64,000 bases of DNA from Spartinivicinus marinus (GCF_026309355.1 NZ_JAPJZK010000001.1:6096501-6160500), one strand, 5' to 3'; positions 36,097 to 45,823 are shown, numbered from the stretch's first letter. Program-made: numbers and translations. The notes: generated by a model from the letters alone, not told the origin.

Positions 36097-38013
36097 ATGG
36101 AGCTTGCTGACTTTCACTTTATTCGCCCCTTCTGGCTGTTACTTCTAATTCCAGGCTGCCTACTGGTTTGGGGGCTTTGGTATTACCAACCGAAGCAAGG
36201 GCTGTGGGAACAGGTGATTCCCACCCACTTGCTGAAACATTTAATGGTTGAATCCGGCTCTGCCATTAAGCGCTGGCCATTAGCCTTATTGCTGCTGGCA
36301 TGGTTACTAGCCACCTTGGCATTGGCAGGCCCCAGCTGGCAAAAAGTCACCTTACCCGTCCAGAAATCAGCCCAACCCCTAGTGATTGTGCTAGATATGT
36401 CGCTGTCACTTTATGCTGATGATTTAAAACCCAACCGACTAACCCGTGCTAAACGTAAATTACGCGACTTACTGAAACAACGGCAGGAAGGCTTAACCGG
36501 CTTGGTCGCTTATGCGGGAGAAGCTTACACCATTGCTCCTTTAACAGATGATGGCCAAACCATTGCTAACTTAGTGAAAGCCCTCAGCCCAGAAATTATG
36601 CCAGTGACTGGTAGCCGTGCCGATCGAGGTATTAACCAGGCGCTTGAGCTGCTCAATAACAGTGAAGCTGGTGGTGGCGATATTCTGTTAATGACCGATG
36701 GCATAGAAAAAGAAACCCTGCAAACCATTAAGCAACAACTGAAAAACACCCCCTATCAGCTGTCTATTTTGGGAATCGGCACCAAAGAAGGTGCTCCCAT
36801 TCGCGTGAATAATACGTTATTAAAAGACCAGCGGGGTGCCATTGTTATCGCTAAACTGAACCGGAGCCAACTGGCGAATCTAGCCCAGCAGTTTGGTGGT
36901 CGCTACAGTGATATCACCTTAACTGACCAGGATATCGAGCGTTTATTACCTGAAACCGATGACTTGGCTGACACCATGGAGGTGGAACAAACCTTCGATG
37001 AGTGGCATGACCAAGGCTATTGGCTACTACTACTGGTAGTGCCACTGGCATTAGCCGGATTCCGGCGGGGCTGGCTAATGGCCGTGTTGTTAGTGCCCCT
37101 TGCCCTCCCCGAACCCGCTTCTGCTGGTTGGTGGCAAGATCTTTGGCAAACCCGTGACCAACAAGGAGCTAAGGCATTAGCCAATGGCGATACGGCCAGT
37201 GCCGCCGAGTTATTTACTGACCCCAGCTGGAAAGGCACCAGCCAATTCCAAAGCCAACAATATGAGCAAGCAGCCCAGTCCTTTGCCCAGACAGGCAATG
37301 CTGAAGGCTTTTACAACCAAGGCAATGCGTTCGCTTATGCTGGCAAAATGGATGAAGCCATTAATGCCTATGAACAAGCCCTCAAGCTCAACCCTGATTT
37401 TGAAAAAGCCCAACAAAACAAAAAAATTCTGGAAGATCTGAAAAAACAACAACAGCAGCAACAAAATCAACAGCAATCAAGCCAGAATCAAAACAGCCCA
37501 GATCAAAATGACCAGAATCAGTCTAACCAGGATAGTCAACAACAGGACAACAACCAGCAGCAAAGCCGTGCTCAAAACAATGACCAGCCAGGTAAAAACC
37601 AGCAAGATCAAAGTCAGTCGGATTCACAATCTAGCGAACACCCCCAAGATCAGCAAAACCAACAGGCACAAAATAACCAAGCGACTCAGGGCAGTCAGCA
37701 AGATCAGGATGACCAGGTGACAGAGTCCAGTAGCCAAGACGCTGAAAAGGATGCAAAAGACTTAGACGAGCAGTCAGAAAAAGCAAGTCAACTCAGCCAG
37801 CAATCAGCTGATGAGACAGAGCAACAGGATACCCAACAACAAGCCCAGCAGTTGGTGGAAGGTGATGCTAATAGTTTGGAACAACAGCAGGTAGAAGGCT
37901 GGTTAAGGCGAATCCCTGATGACCCCAGTGGTCTATTAAGAAGAAAACTGCTCTATCAACAGCGCTTAAAACAATTTCAACAGCAACAATCGGATAGTGA
38001 AATCAAATGGTAA
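36097..38013 (+). CDS. batB: BatB-like VWA and TPR protein with Gln/Asn-rich tail
   Basis: A 638-residue protein. ATG 36097 has AAGG at the right distance; ATG 36082 (overlapping the previous stop) and 36094 are alternatives. Two membrane segments at the N-terminus, VWA domain with DMSLSLYADD (about 99; DxSxS MIDAS) and MTDGIEKET, membrane segment about 305-335, then TPR repeats (AEGFYNQGNAFAYAGKMDEAINAYEQALKLNPDFEKA). From about residue 448 to 588 the sequence is almost only Gln, Asn, Ser, Asp. The fusion of BatB with BatC-like TPR is common in proteobacteria. The tail ends in a basic helix (GLLRRKLLYQQRLKQFQQ). Confidence 0.93.
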   Translation: MELADFHFIRPFWLLLLIPGCLLVWGLWYYQPKQGLWEQVIPTHLLKHLMVESGSAIKRWPLALLLLAWLLATLALAGPSWQKVTLPVQKSAQPLVIVLDMSLSLYADDLKPNRLTRAKRKLRDLLKQRQEGLTGLVAYAGEAYTIAPLTDDGQTIANLVKALSPEIMPVTGSRADRGINQALELLNNSEAGGGDILLMTDGIEKETLQTIKQQLKNTPYQLSILGIGTKEGAPIRVNNTLLKDQRGAIVIAKLNRSQLANLAQQFGGRYSDITLTDQDIERLLPETDDLADTMEVEQTFDEWHDQGYWLLLLVVPLALAGFRRGWLMAVLLVPLALPEPASAGWWQDLWQTRDQQGAKALANGDTASAAELFTDPSWKGTSQFQSQQYEQAAQSFAQTGNAEGFYNQGNAFAYAGKMDEAINAYEQALKLNPDFEKAQQNKKILEDLKKQQQQQQNQQQSSQNQNSPDQNDQNQSNQDSQQQDNNQQQSRAQNNDQPGKNQQDQSQSDSQSSEHPQDQQNQQAQNNQATQGSQQDQDDQVTESSSQDAEKDAKDLDEQSEKASQLSQQSADETEQQDTQQQAQQLVEGDANSLEQQQVEGWLRRIPDDPSGLLRRKLLYQQRLKQFQQQQSDSEIKW

Positions 38014-39749
38014 CTCGAAAAAGATCAGCGTTAATCTGGCTGACAACGTTACTGATGGGTTGGTCAGTAATCTGCCATGCAAAGTTTACCGCCTCTGTGG
38101 ACAGAACCATTATCAATCAAAATGAAACGGTTGAGCTTACCCTTCGCAGTGATAGACAAGAGTTTGGTGCTGAACCCGACCTGTCGCCTTTGCATGAATT
38201 ATTCTCTGTGTTAGGACGTAGTCAACGCAGCCAATATCAATCGGTGAATGGCAAAACCCAGTCCTGGACTGACTGGATTATTACCCTAAGACCCAAGCAA
38301 AGTGGCTATGTGGTGATTCCCCCAATCAGCTTGCGAGGGGAAAAAACCAAACCTATTACCTTAGATGTGAAGCCAGCAGGATCAAACCAGCAATCATCAG
38401 GTAAAAATGTTTCACCTGTTTTTATCGAAGCCAGCTTGGATAAAGAAAGTGTTTTTGTTCAGGAACAAGCAGTGCTTACTATCCTTATATATCACTCTGT
38501 TCCATTATACGACGACAGCCGGATAACGCCCTTGACCACTCCCAATGTTATTAGTCAGCAATTAGGGGATGTCAAAAATTATGAAACCATTATCAATGGC
38601 CAGCGTTATGGAGTATTTGAGCTAAAATATGCTATTTTTCCTCAACAAAGTGGTGAAATATTAATTCCAGCCCTTAAATTTACCAGTACCGTTGCATCCC
38701 AAAGCCGAAGAAATTCACCATTTAATATGTTTCCTCGCCAGATAGGCACACCGGTTGAAGAGTATTCACCAGAAATCAAATTAACTGTAAAAACCCCGCC
38801 AGCCTCAGCTAAAGGCAATTGGCTACCGGCCCAAAAACTGACGCTAACTGAAAACTGGAGTACGGATACCAGCCAACTAAAAGTGGGAGATTCAGTAACT
38901 CGAACCATCGAAATTAAAGCCGAGGGATTAACGGCAGCACAATTACCACCACTAACAACCCCTGAATTAAATGGGGTAAAACTGTATCCTGATAAATCAC
39001 AAACCAAGGATATCGCTACTGATCAGGGGATTATTGGCCAACGAATAGAATCGATTGCGTTGGTACCTACCCAAGCAGGTACTATTAAATTACCTGAAAT
39101 TCGTTATCGTTGGTTCAATACCACTAGCCAAACAATGGAAGAAGCGGTTTTACCAGCTAAACAAATTACCATCGCCCCTGTCACAACCAGCCAGGACCAA
39201 CCTGCATCACCTGCAGTGCCAACTACTGCACCCACACCGCCTGTCGTGGCCGCTCAACCACAAATAAAGGCAGATTTAACCGAGTCATCGCCATCATCTA
39301 CTGGTGTATGGCCATGGCTAACATTATTATTTGCAGTACTTTGGCTAATTACCCTTGGCCTATGGTGGCGACAGCGGCAACCAGCAACAGTTAATAAACG
39401 CTCTACTCCATCAAAAATAGAAAATACTTCAGCCCAAAAACTGTTTAATGGTTTACTGAATAGCTGTGACCAGAAAAATCTAACCGAAATTAGACGACTG
39501 TTTGTTCAATGGAGCCAACAAGCACTGGATAATACCCAAATCCAAAATTTACAAAAAGCCGATGAATGCTGGCAGACCCCTGCTCTCAGCACCTTTTTGC
39601 AAGCGCTGGATAATCAGTTATATGGCAACCAAACCCTACCGTTTGACTGTGCAGCCTTTAAACAACAAATCAAGCAATTAAAGCCGACTAAACAGGTAAA
39701 ACCAGCAAAGCATAGTTTAATGCCGTTGTACCCCAGCTTATCAAACTAA
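38007..39749 (+). CDS. batD: BatD family protein
   Basis: A 580-residue periplasmic protein anchored by its C-terminus. A signal peptide spans about 1-26 (ending ICHA). The repeated beta-rich modules begin FTASVDRTIINQNETVELTLRSD, then DLSPLHELFSVLGRSQRSQYQSVNGKTQSWTDWIITLRPKQSGYVVIPPI, the BatD/oxygen-tolerance signature. A Pro/Thr-rich linker (about 390-425) precedes a membrane helix (about 432-455) and a cytoplasmic tail. It overlaps the previous gene by 7 bases and ends the six-gene operon. Confidence 0.93.
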   Translation: MVTRKRSALIWLTTLLMGWSVICHAKFTASVDRTIINQNETVELTLRSDRQEFGAEPDLSPLHELFSVLGRSQRSQYQSVNGKTQSWTDWIITLRPKQSGYVVIPPISLRGEKTKPITLDVKPAGSNQQSSGKNVSPVFIEASLDKESVFVQEQAVLTILIYHSVPLYDDSRITPLTTPNVISQQLGDVKNYETIINGQRYGVFELKYAIFPQQSGEILIPALKFTSTVASQSRRNSPFNMFPRQIGTPVEEYSPEIKLTVKTPPASAKGNWLPAQKLTLTENWSTDTSQLKVGDSVTRTIEIKAEGLTAAQLPPLTTPELNGVKLYPDKSQTKDIATDQGIIGQRIESIALVPTQAGTIKLPEIRYRWFNTTSQTMEEAVLPAKQITIAPVTTSQDQPASPAVPTTAPTPPVVAAQPQIKADLTESSPSSTGVWPWLTLLFAVLWLITLGLWWRQRQPATVNKRSTPSKIENTSAQKLFNGLLNSCDQKNLTEIRRLFVQWSQQALDNTQIQNLQKADECWQTPALSTFLQALDNQLYGNQTLPFDCAAFKQQIKQLKPTKQVKPAKHSLMPLYPSLSN

Positions 39750-39776
39750 TCCCCAGCAACTACTCAGGCCCGGGTG

Positions 39777-40562
39777 CTATTTGCACCCTTGCCATTGTTG
39801 CTGAATCGCCTGAATCTCTTCAGGAAATAAGTCTTTACTTTGAATAATCTGTTGATTAATTGATTTCACTAGCTTCTGGTAACCCGGCCACTGTTTTGAA
39901 AATAAAATATGACTGATTGAGTATGTTACAGGCGTAGGATGATAAGTGATTTTTGCTTGTTGCTGCTGAGTTAAGGTCCGTCTCATCAATGACTGACCAT
40001 TATCTCGGGTCATTAATGCTAGCTGAATTCGTCCCCTGAGCAGCAGTCTGAACATCAATACATCAATTCTGACTTGATGAAGGTAAATTCGGTCTTGAGC
40101 CACTGCCTGATGAAAATCTTCACCATAAAAATAGCTGGCCGTCACCCCTATCGGCTCCCAAGCTTTCAATTGGGAATAACTGTTCCAATGAAAGGGCGTA
40201 TCAGTTAAATGAAAAAAAACATAAGGGTCATTAAAAATAGGCAATGTAAAATTAAAATATTTTGCCCGTTCAGGGTTACATCGCCAGGAAGGTGTACCAT
40301 GATGTCTTCCTGCTTTTGCTGTATTAAAAGCCGCCTTCCAGTCATCATACCAAACATATTCAACCTCTAATCCAACCTGCTTGAATAATTGGTTAATTAT
40401 CTTGGCATGCTCACCATCGGCAGGATTCGTCTTATAATAGTAAGGAGGCCAATCAGCTACCGATAAACGAATTGTTTCAGCTAGCCCAGGTCGACTGGCT
40501 ATTAGCAAGGTACTTATGATTACACTCAAAAAAGCAAGCAAATGGCCCATTAACTGTTGCAT
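39777..40562 (-). CDS. periplasmic substrate-binding protein, SBP_bac_3 family
   Basis: A 261-residue exported binding protein, signal peptide to about residue 28. The mature protein starts with LSVADWPPYYYKTNPADGEHAKIINQLFKQVGLEVEYVWY and has YFNFTLPIFNDPYVFFHLTDTPF and EPIGVTASYFYGEDF. It is the intact relative of the decayed copy at 49200-49641, which shares VADWPPYY, DPYVFFHL, DTPF and EPIGVTA. No permease adjoins. It is convergent with the batD operon. Confidence 0.86.
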   Translation of the reverse strand: MQQLMGHLLAFLSVIISTLLIASRPGLAETIRLSVADWPPYYYKTNPADGEHAKIINQLFKQVGLEVEYVWYDDWKAAFNTAKAGRHHGTPSWRCNPERAKYFNFTLPIFNDPYVFFHLTDTPFHWNSYSQLKAWEPIGVTASYFYGEDFHQAVAQDRIYLHQVRIDVLMFRLLLRGRIQLALMTRDNGQSLMRRTLTQQQQAKITYHPTPVTYSISHILFSKQWPGYQKLVKSINQQIIQSKDLFPEEIQAIQQQWQGCK

Positions 40563-40721
40563 ACTATTAAAACCACTAGTCGCCCACCTTACACATAGCT
40601 GACTATAGCGTAGTTTTCATTTTTTAACTGCTCTACGCCTGATATTCCACTTGTTAATACTTCTGATATACTGACTACACTAGGCTAATTCTAGTCCCTG
40701 GTAAGCATAGGTGACGACATA

Positions 40722-40758
40722 GGTGGTATAAACAGTGGTATAAACAGCAGTATAAACC
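40722..40758 (+). repeat. three tandem copies of a 12-bp unit
   Basis: GGTGGTATAAAC, AGTGGTATAAAC and AGCAGTATAAAC follow head-to-tail 60-100 bases upstream of avtA. Possible slippage or a multimerised binding site. Confidence 0.6.
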
Positions 40759-40820
40759 AAAGTCATCTCGTGTATATTAGCGACATAGCAGGATAGACAA
40801 CTCTACTATTCGAGGAAGCA

Positions 40821-42080
40821 ATGAAACTATCCAATTTTGGAGAAAAATTTACTGACCAAACGGGCATTCAATCTTTAATGAGCGACTTAGGCAATGCCCT
40901 TGCCAGTGATCAGCCCTTGATAATGATGGGGGGCGGTAACCCTGCCCACATCCCTGAGGTAGAGGAAACGTTCAAAGCCCGACTACGCCGGATTGTTGAT
41001 AATCATAGTGAATTTGTCCGATTCATCGGTACCTATGATCCCCCTCAAGGCGAAAAAGAATTTATTGATGCGTTGGTGAAATTATTAAACAGCCAATTTG
41101 GCTGGGGCTTAACCACGCGCAACATTGCCTTGACCAACGGCAGTCAATCTGCCTTTTTTATGTTATTTAATATGTTTGCTGGTCAGTATCAAGACGGCAG
41201 CCAAAAGCAAATTCTGTTTCCTTTAGCACCAGAGTATATTGGTTATGCTGATGCGGGTTTAAGCGAGCATTTTTTTACGGCTAACCGCCCTTCCATTGAG
41301 TTAATCGACCAACACACCTTCAAATACCATGTCGACTTTACAAATTTACAGGTGACTGACAATACCGGTGCTATTTGTGTATCACGTCCAACCAACCCGA
41401 CAGGTAATGTATTAACTGATCAAGAAATAGAACACCTGGACAAACTAGCCAAACAACACGACATACCCTTATTTATTGATGGCGCTTACGGTACCCCCTT
41501 CCCTAACCTGATATTTACGGAAGCAACCCCTTATTGGAATGACAATATTATTTTGTGCCTAAGCCTGTCCAAACTTGGCTTACCCGCTTGTCGAACCGGT
41601 ATCGTAATTGCCAATGAAGCCGTGATTGAATCAGTCACTAAAATCAATGCTATTTTGAGCCTGGCCACCAACAGTGCAGGTAGTTTATTAACCTTAGATA
41701 TGGTCAAAGACAGCAGCATTTTGACCATGAGTAATGAAATTATTAAACCATTTTACCAAACTAAAGTTGAAAAAGCGGTGAATACAATCCACCAGGCCCT
41801 TGATGGTTACGACTACTATATCCATAAACCCGAAGGCGCCATGTTTTTATGGTTATGGTTTAAAGGCCTCCCTATCACCAGTCTAGAGCTTTATGAACGG
41901 TTAAAAAATAAAGGGGTTATTGTGGTATCTGGTCATTACTTTTTCCCCGGTATCAATGATAATGACTGGCGCCATCAACAGGAGTGTATTCGCATTACTT
42001 ATTCACAAGATGATGAAAAAGTCGCTAAAGGCTTGAACATTATTGCGGAAGAAGTGAAAAAAGCCTATCAGGAAGGTTAA
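40821..42080 (+). CDS. avtA: valine-pyruvate aminotransferase AvtA
   Basis: A 419-residue fold-type I PLP aminotransferase converting valine and pyruvate to 2-oxoisovalerate and alanine. Diagnostic N-terminus MKLSNFGEKFTDQTGIQSLMSDLGNAL, then MMGGGNPAHIPEVE. The PLP site shows SRPTNPTGNV, DGAYGTPFP and the Schiff-base lysine K251 in LSLSKLGLPACRTGI. Length is normal for AvtA. GAGGAAG sits before the ATG. It stands alone. Confidence 0.95.
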   Translation: MKLSNFGEKFTDQTGIQSLMSDLGNALASDQPLIMMGGGNPAHIPEVEETFKARLRRIVDNHSEFVRFIGTYDPPQGEKEFIDALVKLLNSQFGWGLTTRNIALTNGSQSAFFMLFNMFAGQYQDGSQKQILFPLAPEYIGYADAGLSEHFFTANRPSIELIDQHTFKYHVDFTNLQVTDNTGAICVSRPTNPTGNVLTDQEIEHLDKLAKQHDIPLFIDGAYGTPFPNLIFTEATPYWNDNIILCLSLSKLGLPACRTGIVIANEAVIESVTKINAILSLATNSAGSLLTLDMVKDSSILTMSNEIIKPFYQTKVEKAVNTIHQALDGYDYYIHKPEGAMFLWLWFKGLPITSLELYERLKNKGVIVVSGHYFFPGINDNDWRHQQECIRITYSQDDEKVAKGLNIIAEEVKKAYQEG

Positions 42081-42104
42081 ATATTTTTAGGTGTAAAAAT
42101 AAGG

Positions 42105-42137
42105 TGACTACCGCAAGTCTTGCCGTTGCAGACTTGC
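42105..42137. repeat. inverted repeat shared with copy C of the dispersed repeat
   Basis: GCAAGTCT (42113-42120) and AGACTTGC (42130-42137) form a stem after avtA; flanking CTACCGCAAGTC and GCAGACTTGC also occur in minus orientation at 24230-24266. May serve as the avtA terminator, though no T-run follows. Confidence 0.5.
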
Positions 42138-42202
42138 TCTTAGGGGTTTAGATAAACTACATGATGATGGCTTAAACCCGTGCTTGTTTAAGTAGTATTA
42201 AA

Positions 42203-42664
42203 TTACTTTCCAATTATTTCTGTTGTAATAGATCTAACATTAGGATTAGCCATTAACTCTTGTATCTTAGGGTTGCTTTGCAGTGCATTAAGATCACCGC
42301 TGCTAATAAGACGCATAAGCTCCGGATCAGCAAGAATAGCTTTTATCTGTGGGTCATTCTGTAATGTTTGAATAGCGGTCATTGCTTTAGGGATATTAAC
42401 TGCTTTAGGGATATTAACAATAGAATTGGATAAATCATTTCCTGTACTAGGGATCACTTTTCCTTTGTGGATTGAGTGCACCTTACTTTGTTCTATCCGC
42501 ACTTGCCCTAAGCTAGGCGTATTGATTAAATAAACCCCACCATTGAGTGAATTGACATCTCCAAAAATGATAGTTCCATCTACCAACTCAATGGTTTCAG
42601 AAAATGTTGTTACACTGAGAAATAATCCAGCTGATAATATAATCGTTTTAAGTATGGAAAGCAT
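42203..42664 (-). CDS. exported hypothetical protein with STI1-like C-terminus
   Basis: A 153-residue protein with a signal peptide (about 1-22). Residues about 23-70 (ETIELVDGTIIFGDVNSLNGGVYLINTPSLGQVRIEQSKVHSI) look like a small beta barrel of the kind seen in proteins with an SH3-like or Sm-like fold. The C-terminus has LQNDPQIKAILADPELMRLISSGDLNALQSNPKIQELMANP, the NP-rich helical pattern of the STI1/DP domain that holds hydrophobic client peptides. A PKAVNIPKAM mini-repeat lies between. A periplasmic chaperone-like role is conceivable but unproven. Confidence 0.7.
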   Translation of the reverse strand: MLSILKTIILSAGLFLSVTTFSETIELVDGTIIFGDVNSLNGGVYLINTPSLGQVRIEQSKVHSIHKGKVIPSTGNDLSNSIVNIPKAVNIPKAMTAIQTLQNDPQIKAILADPELMRLISSGDLNALQSNPKIQELMANPNVRSITTEIIGK

Positions 42665-42758
42665 AATAATTTATCCTAAAGTCACTCAACGTATTAGAAA
42701 CCTTATGTAAAGAGTCTATAAGTATGTCGAACCTATTAAAGAACAGCCTTTTATCTAT

Positions 42759-43091
42759 TTACTTACTCCCATCAATCCCCATTTGTAACGACTTGATATT
42801 ATTTATTAATAAACGATTAGGATAGTGATCTTGGTATTGTATATGTTCGCTAATTTCAGCCAAGAGTTTCCTGTTTAGCCAATATAACGCGTGGTTATTT
42901 TTGGTATCTTCAGATACCTCAAGTAAGTACATACTCATATCCAACAAAATACTCGCACATGCCATACTTTCTGCACTATTCAACGTTCCTACTCTTTTTT
43001 CTTCTATTTGAGTAACAAAGTAACTATCTAAAAAATCAAGAACAGCTTTCACATCATTATCTTGTAGTTTTTTCATTAGCTGTCGCTCCAT
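42759..43091 (-). CDS. hypothetical small helical protein
   Basis: A 110-residue, probably all-helical cytoplasmic protein (ACASILLDMSMYLLEVSEDTKNN, ISEHIQYQDHYPNRLLINNIKSLQM). Two starts compete: ATG 43091, and ATG 43076 (MKKLQDNDVKAVL) with GGAG nine bases upstream; I keep the longer. No family recognised. Gap to the STI1-like gene is 94 bp. Confidence 0.55.
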   Translation of the reverse strand: MERQLMKKLQDNDVKAVLDFLDSYFVTQIEEKRVGTLNSAESMACASILLDMSMYLLEVSEDTKNNHALYWLNRKLLAEISEHIQYQDHYPNRLLINNIKSLQMGIDGSK

Positions 43092-43321
43092 ATATAATTC
43101 TCACCAGGCGATTGAAAGCTCTTAACTAAAGGGTACCTCTCCATAATTGTATTTATCTACATTTACACTTGGGACAGCTTTACATAATTCATTCTGGTTA
43201 GACTATGTACATTAGTCTAAATTAATGGGTAGAAGTTCATTTATTAGTATATACTTAATTAAATGGATTGGCTTTTTTCCTGCCAATTTTTGGCTTTTAA
43301 AGCAATAAAAAAGGAATTCTC

Positions 43322-43609
43322 ATGTCAGTAATCAATAAAAGAGCGTTAAAGTATATATATCATTGGAAAACAAAATCCAACGACTCTAGACTAAAAGGAA
43401 ATTTAGGTGCAAATTTATTTAATAAACATGAAGGTTATGAAGTCTTAAGCCTGATCAATAAGATTGCCAAATCAGAAAACTACTCAAAAGATGATGCTTT
43501 AGTGATTGAAAAACTAATCAATAGACATTTTCATGCTAACAATATATCTCAATCAAAGGTTTCCCACTGGATTAAAGAAGAAATGGAAAAATTGGACAAT
43601 GACAAATAG
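43322..43609 (+). CDS. hypothetical small protein
   Basis: A 95-residue basic cytoplasmic protein, MSVINKRALKYIYHWKTKSNDSRL, with AGGA before the ATG. Charged and helical (DDALVIEKLINRHFHANNISQSKVSHWIKEEMEKL). Family not recognised; it is the only plus-strand gene in this stretch. Confidence 0.55.
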   Translation: MSVINKRALKYIYHWKTKSNDSRLKGNLGANLFNKHEGYEVLSLINKIAKSENYSKDDALVIEKLINRHFHANNISQSKVSHWIKEEMEKLDNDK

Positions 43610-43731
43610 AGCTATTATCTCGCAATATATTCTTTGTAATTAGTTGTTAAAGTTTATAGCTTTTTAACCAAGTTACTCCTATTTGCTATTCCACCTGATT
43701 GAAAACAGTTGAACAAACATAAATTGGCTTA

Positions 43732-44379
43732 TTAGATGACATATCCAAGTACTGAGAAATAATGGCATGTGGTACCTGCTAAAACAAACAAATGCCAGAT
43801 GAAGTGGCCATACTTTAGGCGCGAGTCTGTGGCAAAAAAAATGACTCCTACTGTATAACAAAAACCTCCAGCAATCAGCCAAAATAAACCAGTAGCTGTC
43901 ATTGTATCAAGCAAAGGGTCAAGTGCGACAACAATAATCCACCCCATCAATAAATAAAGACTTGTAAAAATAATAGGATGAGGAGCTTTCTCCAATATCT
44001 TAAGGACTACTCCTACTACAGCAAGCCCCCAAATGACGCCGAATAGCGTCCACCCCCATGTGCCACGTAGTCCAAGGACAAAAGGCGTGTATGTACCTGC
44101 AATAAGAAGAAAGATGGCTGAGTGTTCGATAAGCCGAAAAACCCGCTTAGCCTTACCCATGGGCAGTGAATGATAAAGTGTAGATGAAAGGTAAAGTAGT
44201 ATAACTGCCGCAAGAAAGATACTGACACCAACAATAATACCAGCATCGCCATATTCTACTGAATGGAAAATAAGAAATGGGGTTCCAATCAATGCTGCAA
44301 TCAAACCGATTCCATGACTGATGCTGTTTGCAATTTCTTCTCCTTGAGATTGTGGACGGCTGGAGGTTGTAAAGAACAT
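43732..44379 (-). CDS. trhA: PAQR family membrane homeostasis protein TrhA (hemolysin III)
   Basis: A 215-residue protein with seven hydrophobic segments and the bacterial PAQR/hemolysin-III signatures: EEIANSISHGIGLIAALIGTPFLI at the start, LYHSLPMGKAKRVFRLIEHSAIFLLIAGTYTPF in the middle and YGHFIWHLFVLAGTTCHYFSVL near the end. The conserved His and Ser/Asp that bind zinc are all present (HSLP, EHSAIFLLIAGTYTP, HFIWHLFVLAG). TrhA helps regulate membrane fluidity. AGGTG precedes the start. A fatty-acid desaturase lies about 4 kb away. Confidence 0.93.
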   Translation of the reverse strand: MFFTTSSRPQSQGEEIANSISHGIGLIAALIGTPFLIFHSVEYGDAGIIVGVSIFLAAVILLYLSSTLYHSLPMGKAKRVFRLIEHSAIFLLIAGTYTPFVLGLRGTWGWTLFGVIWGLAVVGVVLKILEKAPHPIIFTSLYLLMGWIIVVALDPLLDTMTATGLFWLIAGGFCYTVGVIFFATDSRLKYGHFIWHLFVLAGTTCHYFSVLGYVI

Positions 44380-44461
44380 GCAGGTAGCACCTAATCGATT
44401 TAATGAATGGGTAATTAAGGCAGGTGGGCATGGTACTATGCTAAGTTAAAACCTTACTAAA

Positions 44462-45823
44462 TTAGTAATCCATTGAATTATTTAGTTTATTTTTTCCAAA
44501 AACAGCCCATAAGCTCAACAGTGAGATTCCTAATATTGCAGAAAATAATGAGGCTGAAAAAATCCCTAGTTTGGCAGAATTAATTAGGGTTGGGCTAAAA
44601 GCTAAATTGGCAATAAATAGCGCCATTGTAAAGCCAATGCCTGCCAAAAAACCTCCCGCCAGTAACAATAACCAACTTAAGTTTGCTGGGCGTAAAGCTA
44701 TACCTGTTAATACTGCTATCCAACTGAAGATAAATACTCCAATCGGTTTACCTAGTGTAAACCCCAAAAAAACAGCTATGGTAATAGAGTTTCCAAAATC
44801 TGTGATATTGATTAATACTCCAGCATTAGCAAAAGCAAAAAGAGGCATAATAACGAATCCAACCCATGGGTGTAACAACGTTTCCAATCGCTCGACTGGT
44901 GACAGTGCTTCACGTGCTGCAGCCTCAGCTGTTCGTAATGCCATTCGATGAGTCGTAGCGTTTTTTTTGTGATTAGCTTCTGGCATCACTCCCACACTGT
45001 CTAATATGGTATGTAGATGTTTGTCAGTTATCCATTTAACGGTTGGTGTCATCAAGCCAAGGATGATACCAGTAATTGTTGCATGCACTCCGGATGCGTC
45101 AATTATGAGCCAAATTATCCCCCCTATTAGAAAATAGAGAGTTATACTTCGAATACCAAGCAATGCCATGACTCTTACAATAACAACGCCGATAGCAGAT
45201 AAGGCAAGGATTTCCCAATGAATGCGACTACCATAACCAATGCTTACAACTAAGATAGCGCCAATATCATCAACAATGGCTACTGATAGCATAAATATTC
45301 GTAAACTCTGGGGAATGCGAGACCCTAGTAATGCCAGACACCCAATAACAAACGCAGTATCCGTTGCCATCACGGTACCCCAACCATTCTGTCCTGGCTG
45401 ACCCAGTTGCAGCATTAAATAAATGGTAGCTGGTACTAGCATACCTCCCAGTGCCGCCGCAATTGGTAAGGCTGCCATACGTGGGTTACGTAGCTCACCA
45501 AGCACCATCTCCCGTTTGAGTTCTAGGGCAATAAGGAAAAAAAACAAGGTCATTAATGCTTCATTGATCCATTCACGTAGTGAGCGACTGAATTCTAGCG
45601 AACCAATATGAATACCTATCGGAATTTCCCATATAGCCATAAAAATATGGCTCCAAGGAGAATTGGAGAGTACGAGTGCCACAATGGTAAATAATAAAAG
45701 TATCCAGCCCACAGCTGCTTCAATGCGCAAAAACCGCTTTACGGGCCTGGCTAACCAGTCAATGAGCTCTTTGGGAAGTTGAGTTGGATGCCCTCTATCA
45801 TTAAGCTGGTTATCGCTTTTCAT
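44462..45823 (-). CDS. nhaA: Na+/H+ antiporter NhaA
   Basis: A 453-residue inner-membrane antiporter with about twelve segments. ATG 45823 (MKSDNQLND) is used; a TTG six codons upstream also opens the frame. Signatures: FFFLIALELKREMVLGELRNPRMAALPIAAALGGMLVPA, the transport aspartates in FMLSVAIVDDIGAILVVSIGYG, GIGFTMALFIANLAF. A central loop around residues 240-290 is longer than in E. coli NhaA (388 residues). It exchanges sodium for protons and protects against salt and alkaline stress. Confidence 0.95.
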   Translation of the reverse strand: MKSDNQLNDRGHPTQLPKELIDWLARPVKRFLRIEAAVGWILLLFTIVALVLSNSPWSHIFMAIWEIPIGIHIGSLEFSRSLREWINEALMTLFFFLIALELKREMVLGELRNPRMAALPIAAALGGMLVPATIYLMLQLGQPGQNGWGTVMATDTAFVIGCLALLGSRIPQSLRIFMLSVAIVDDIGAILVVSIGYGSRIHWEILALSAIGVVIVRVMALLGIRSITLYFLIGGIIWLIIDASGVHATITGIILGLMTPTVKWITDKHLHTILDSVGVMPEANHKKNATTHRMALRTAEAAAREALSPVERLETLLHPWVGFVIMPLFAFANAGVLINITDFGNSITIAVFLGFTLGKPIGVFIFSWIAVLTGIALRPANLSWLLLLAGGFLAGIGFTMALFIANLAFSPTLINSAKLGIFSASLFSAILGISLLSLWAVFGKNKLNNSMDY

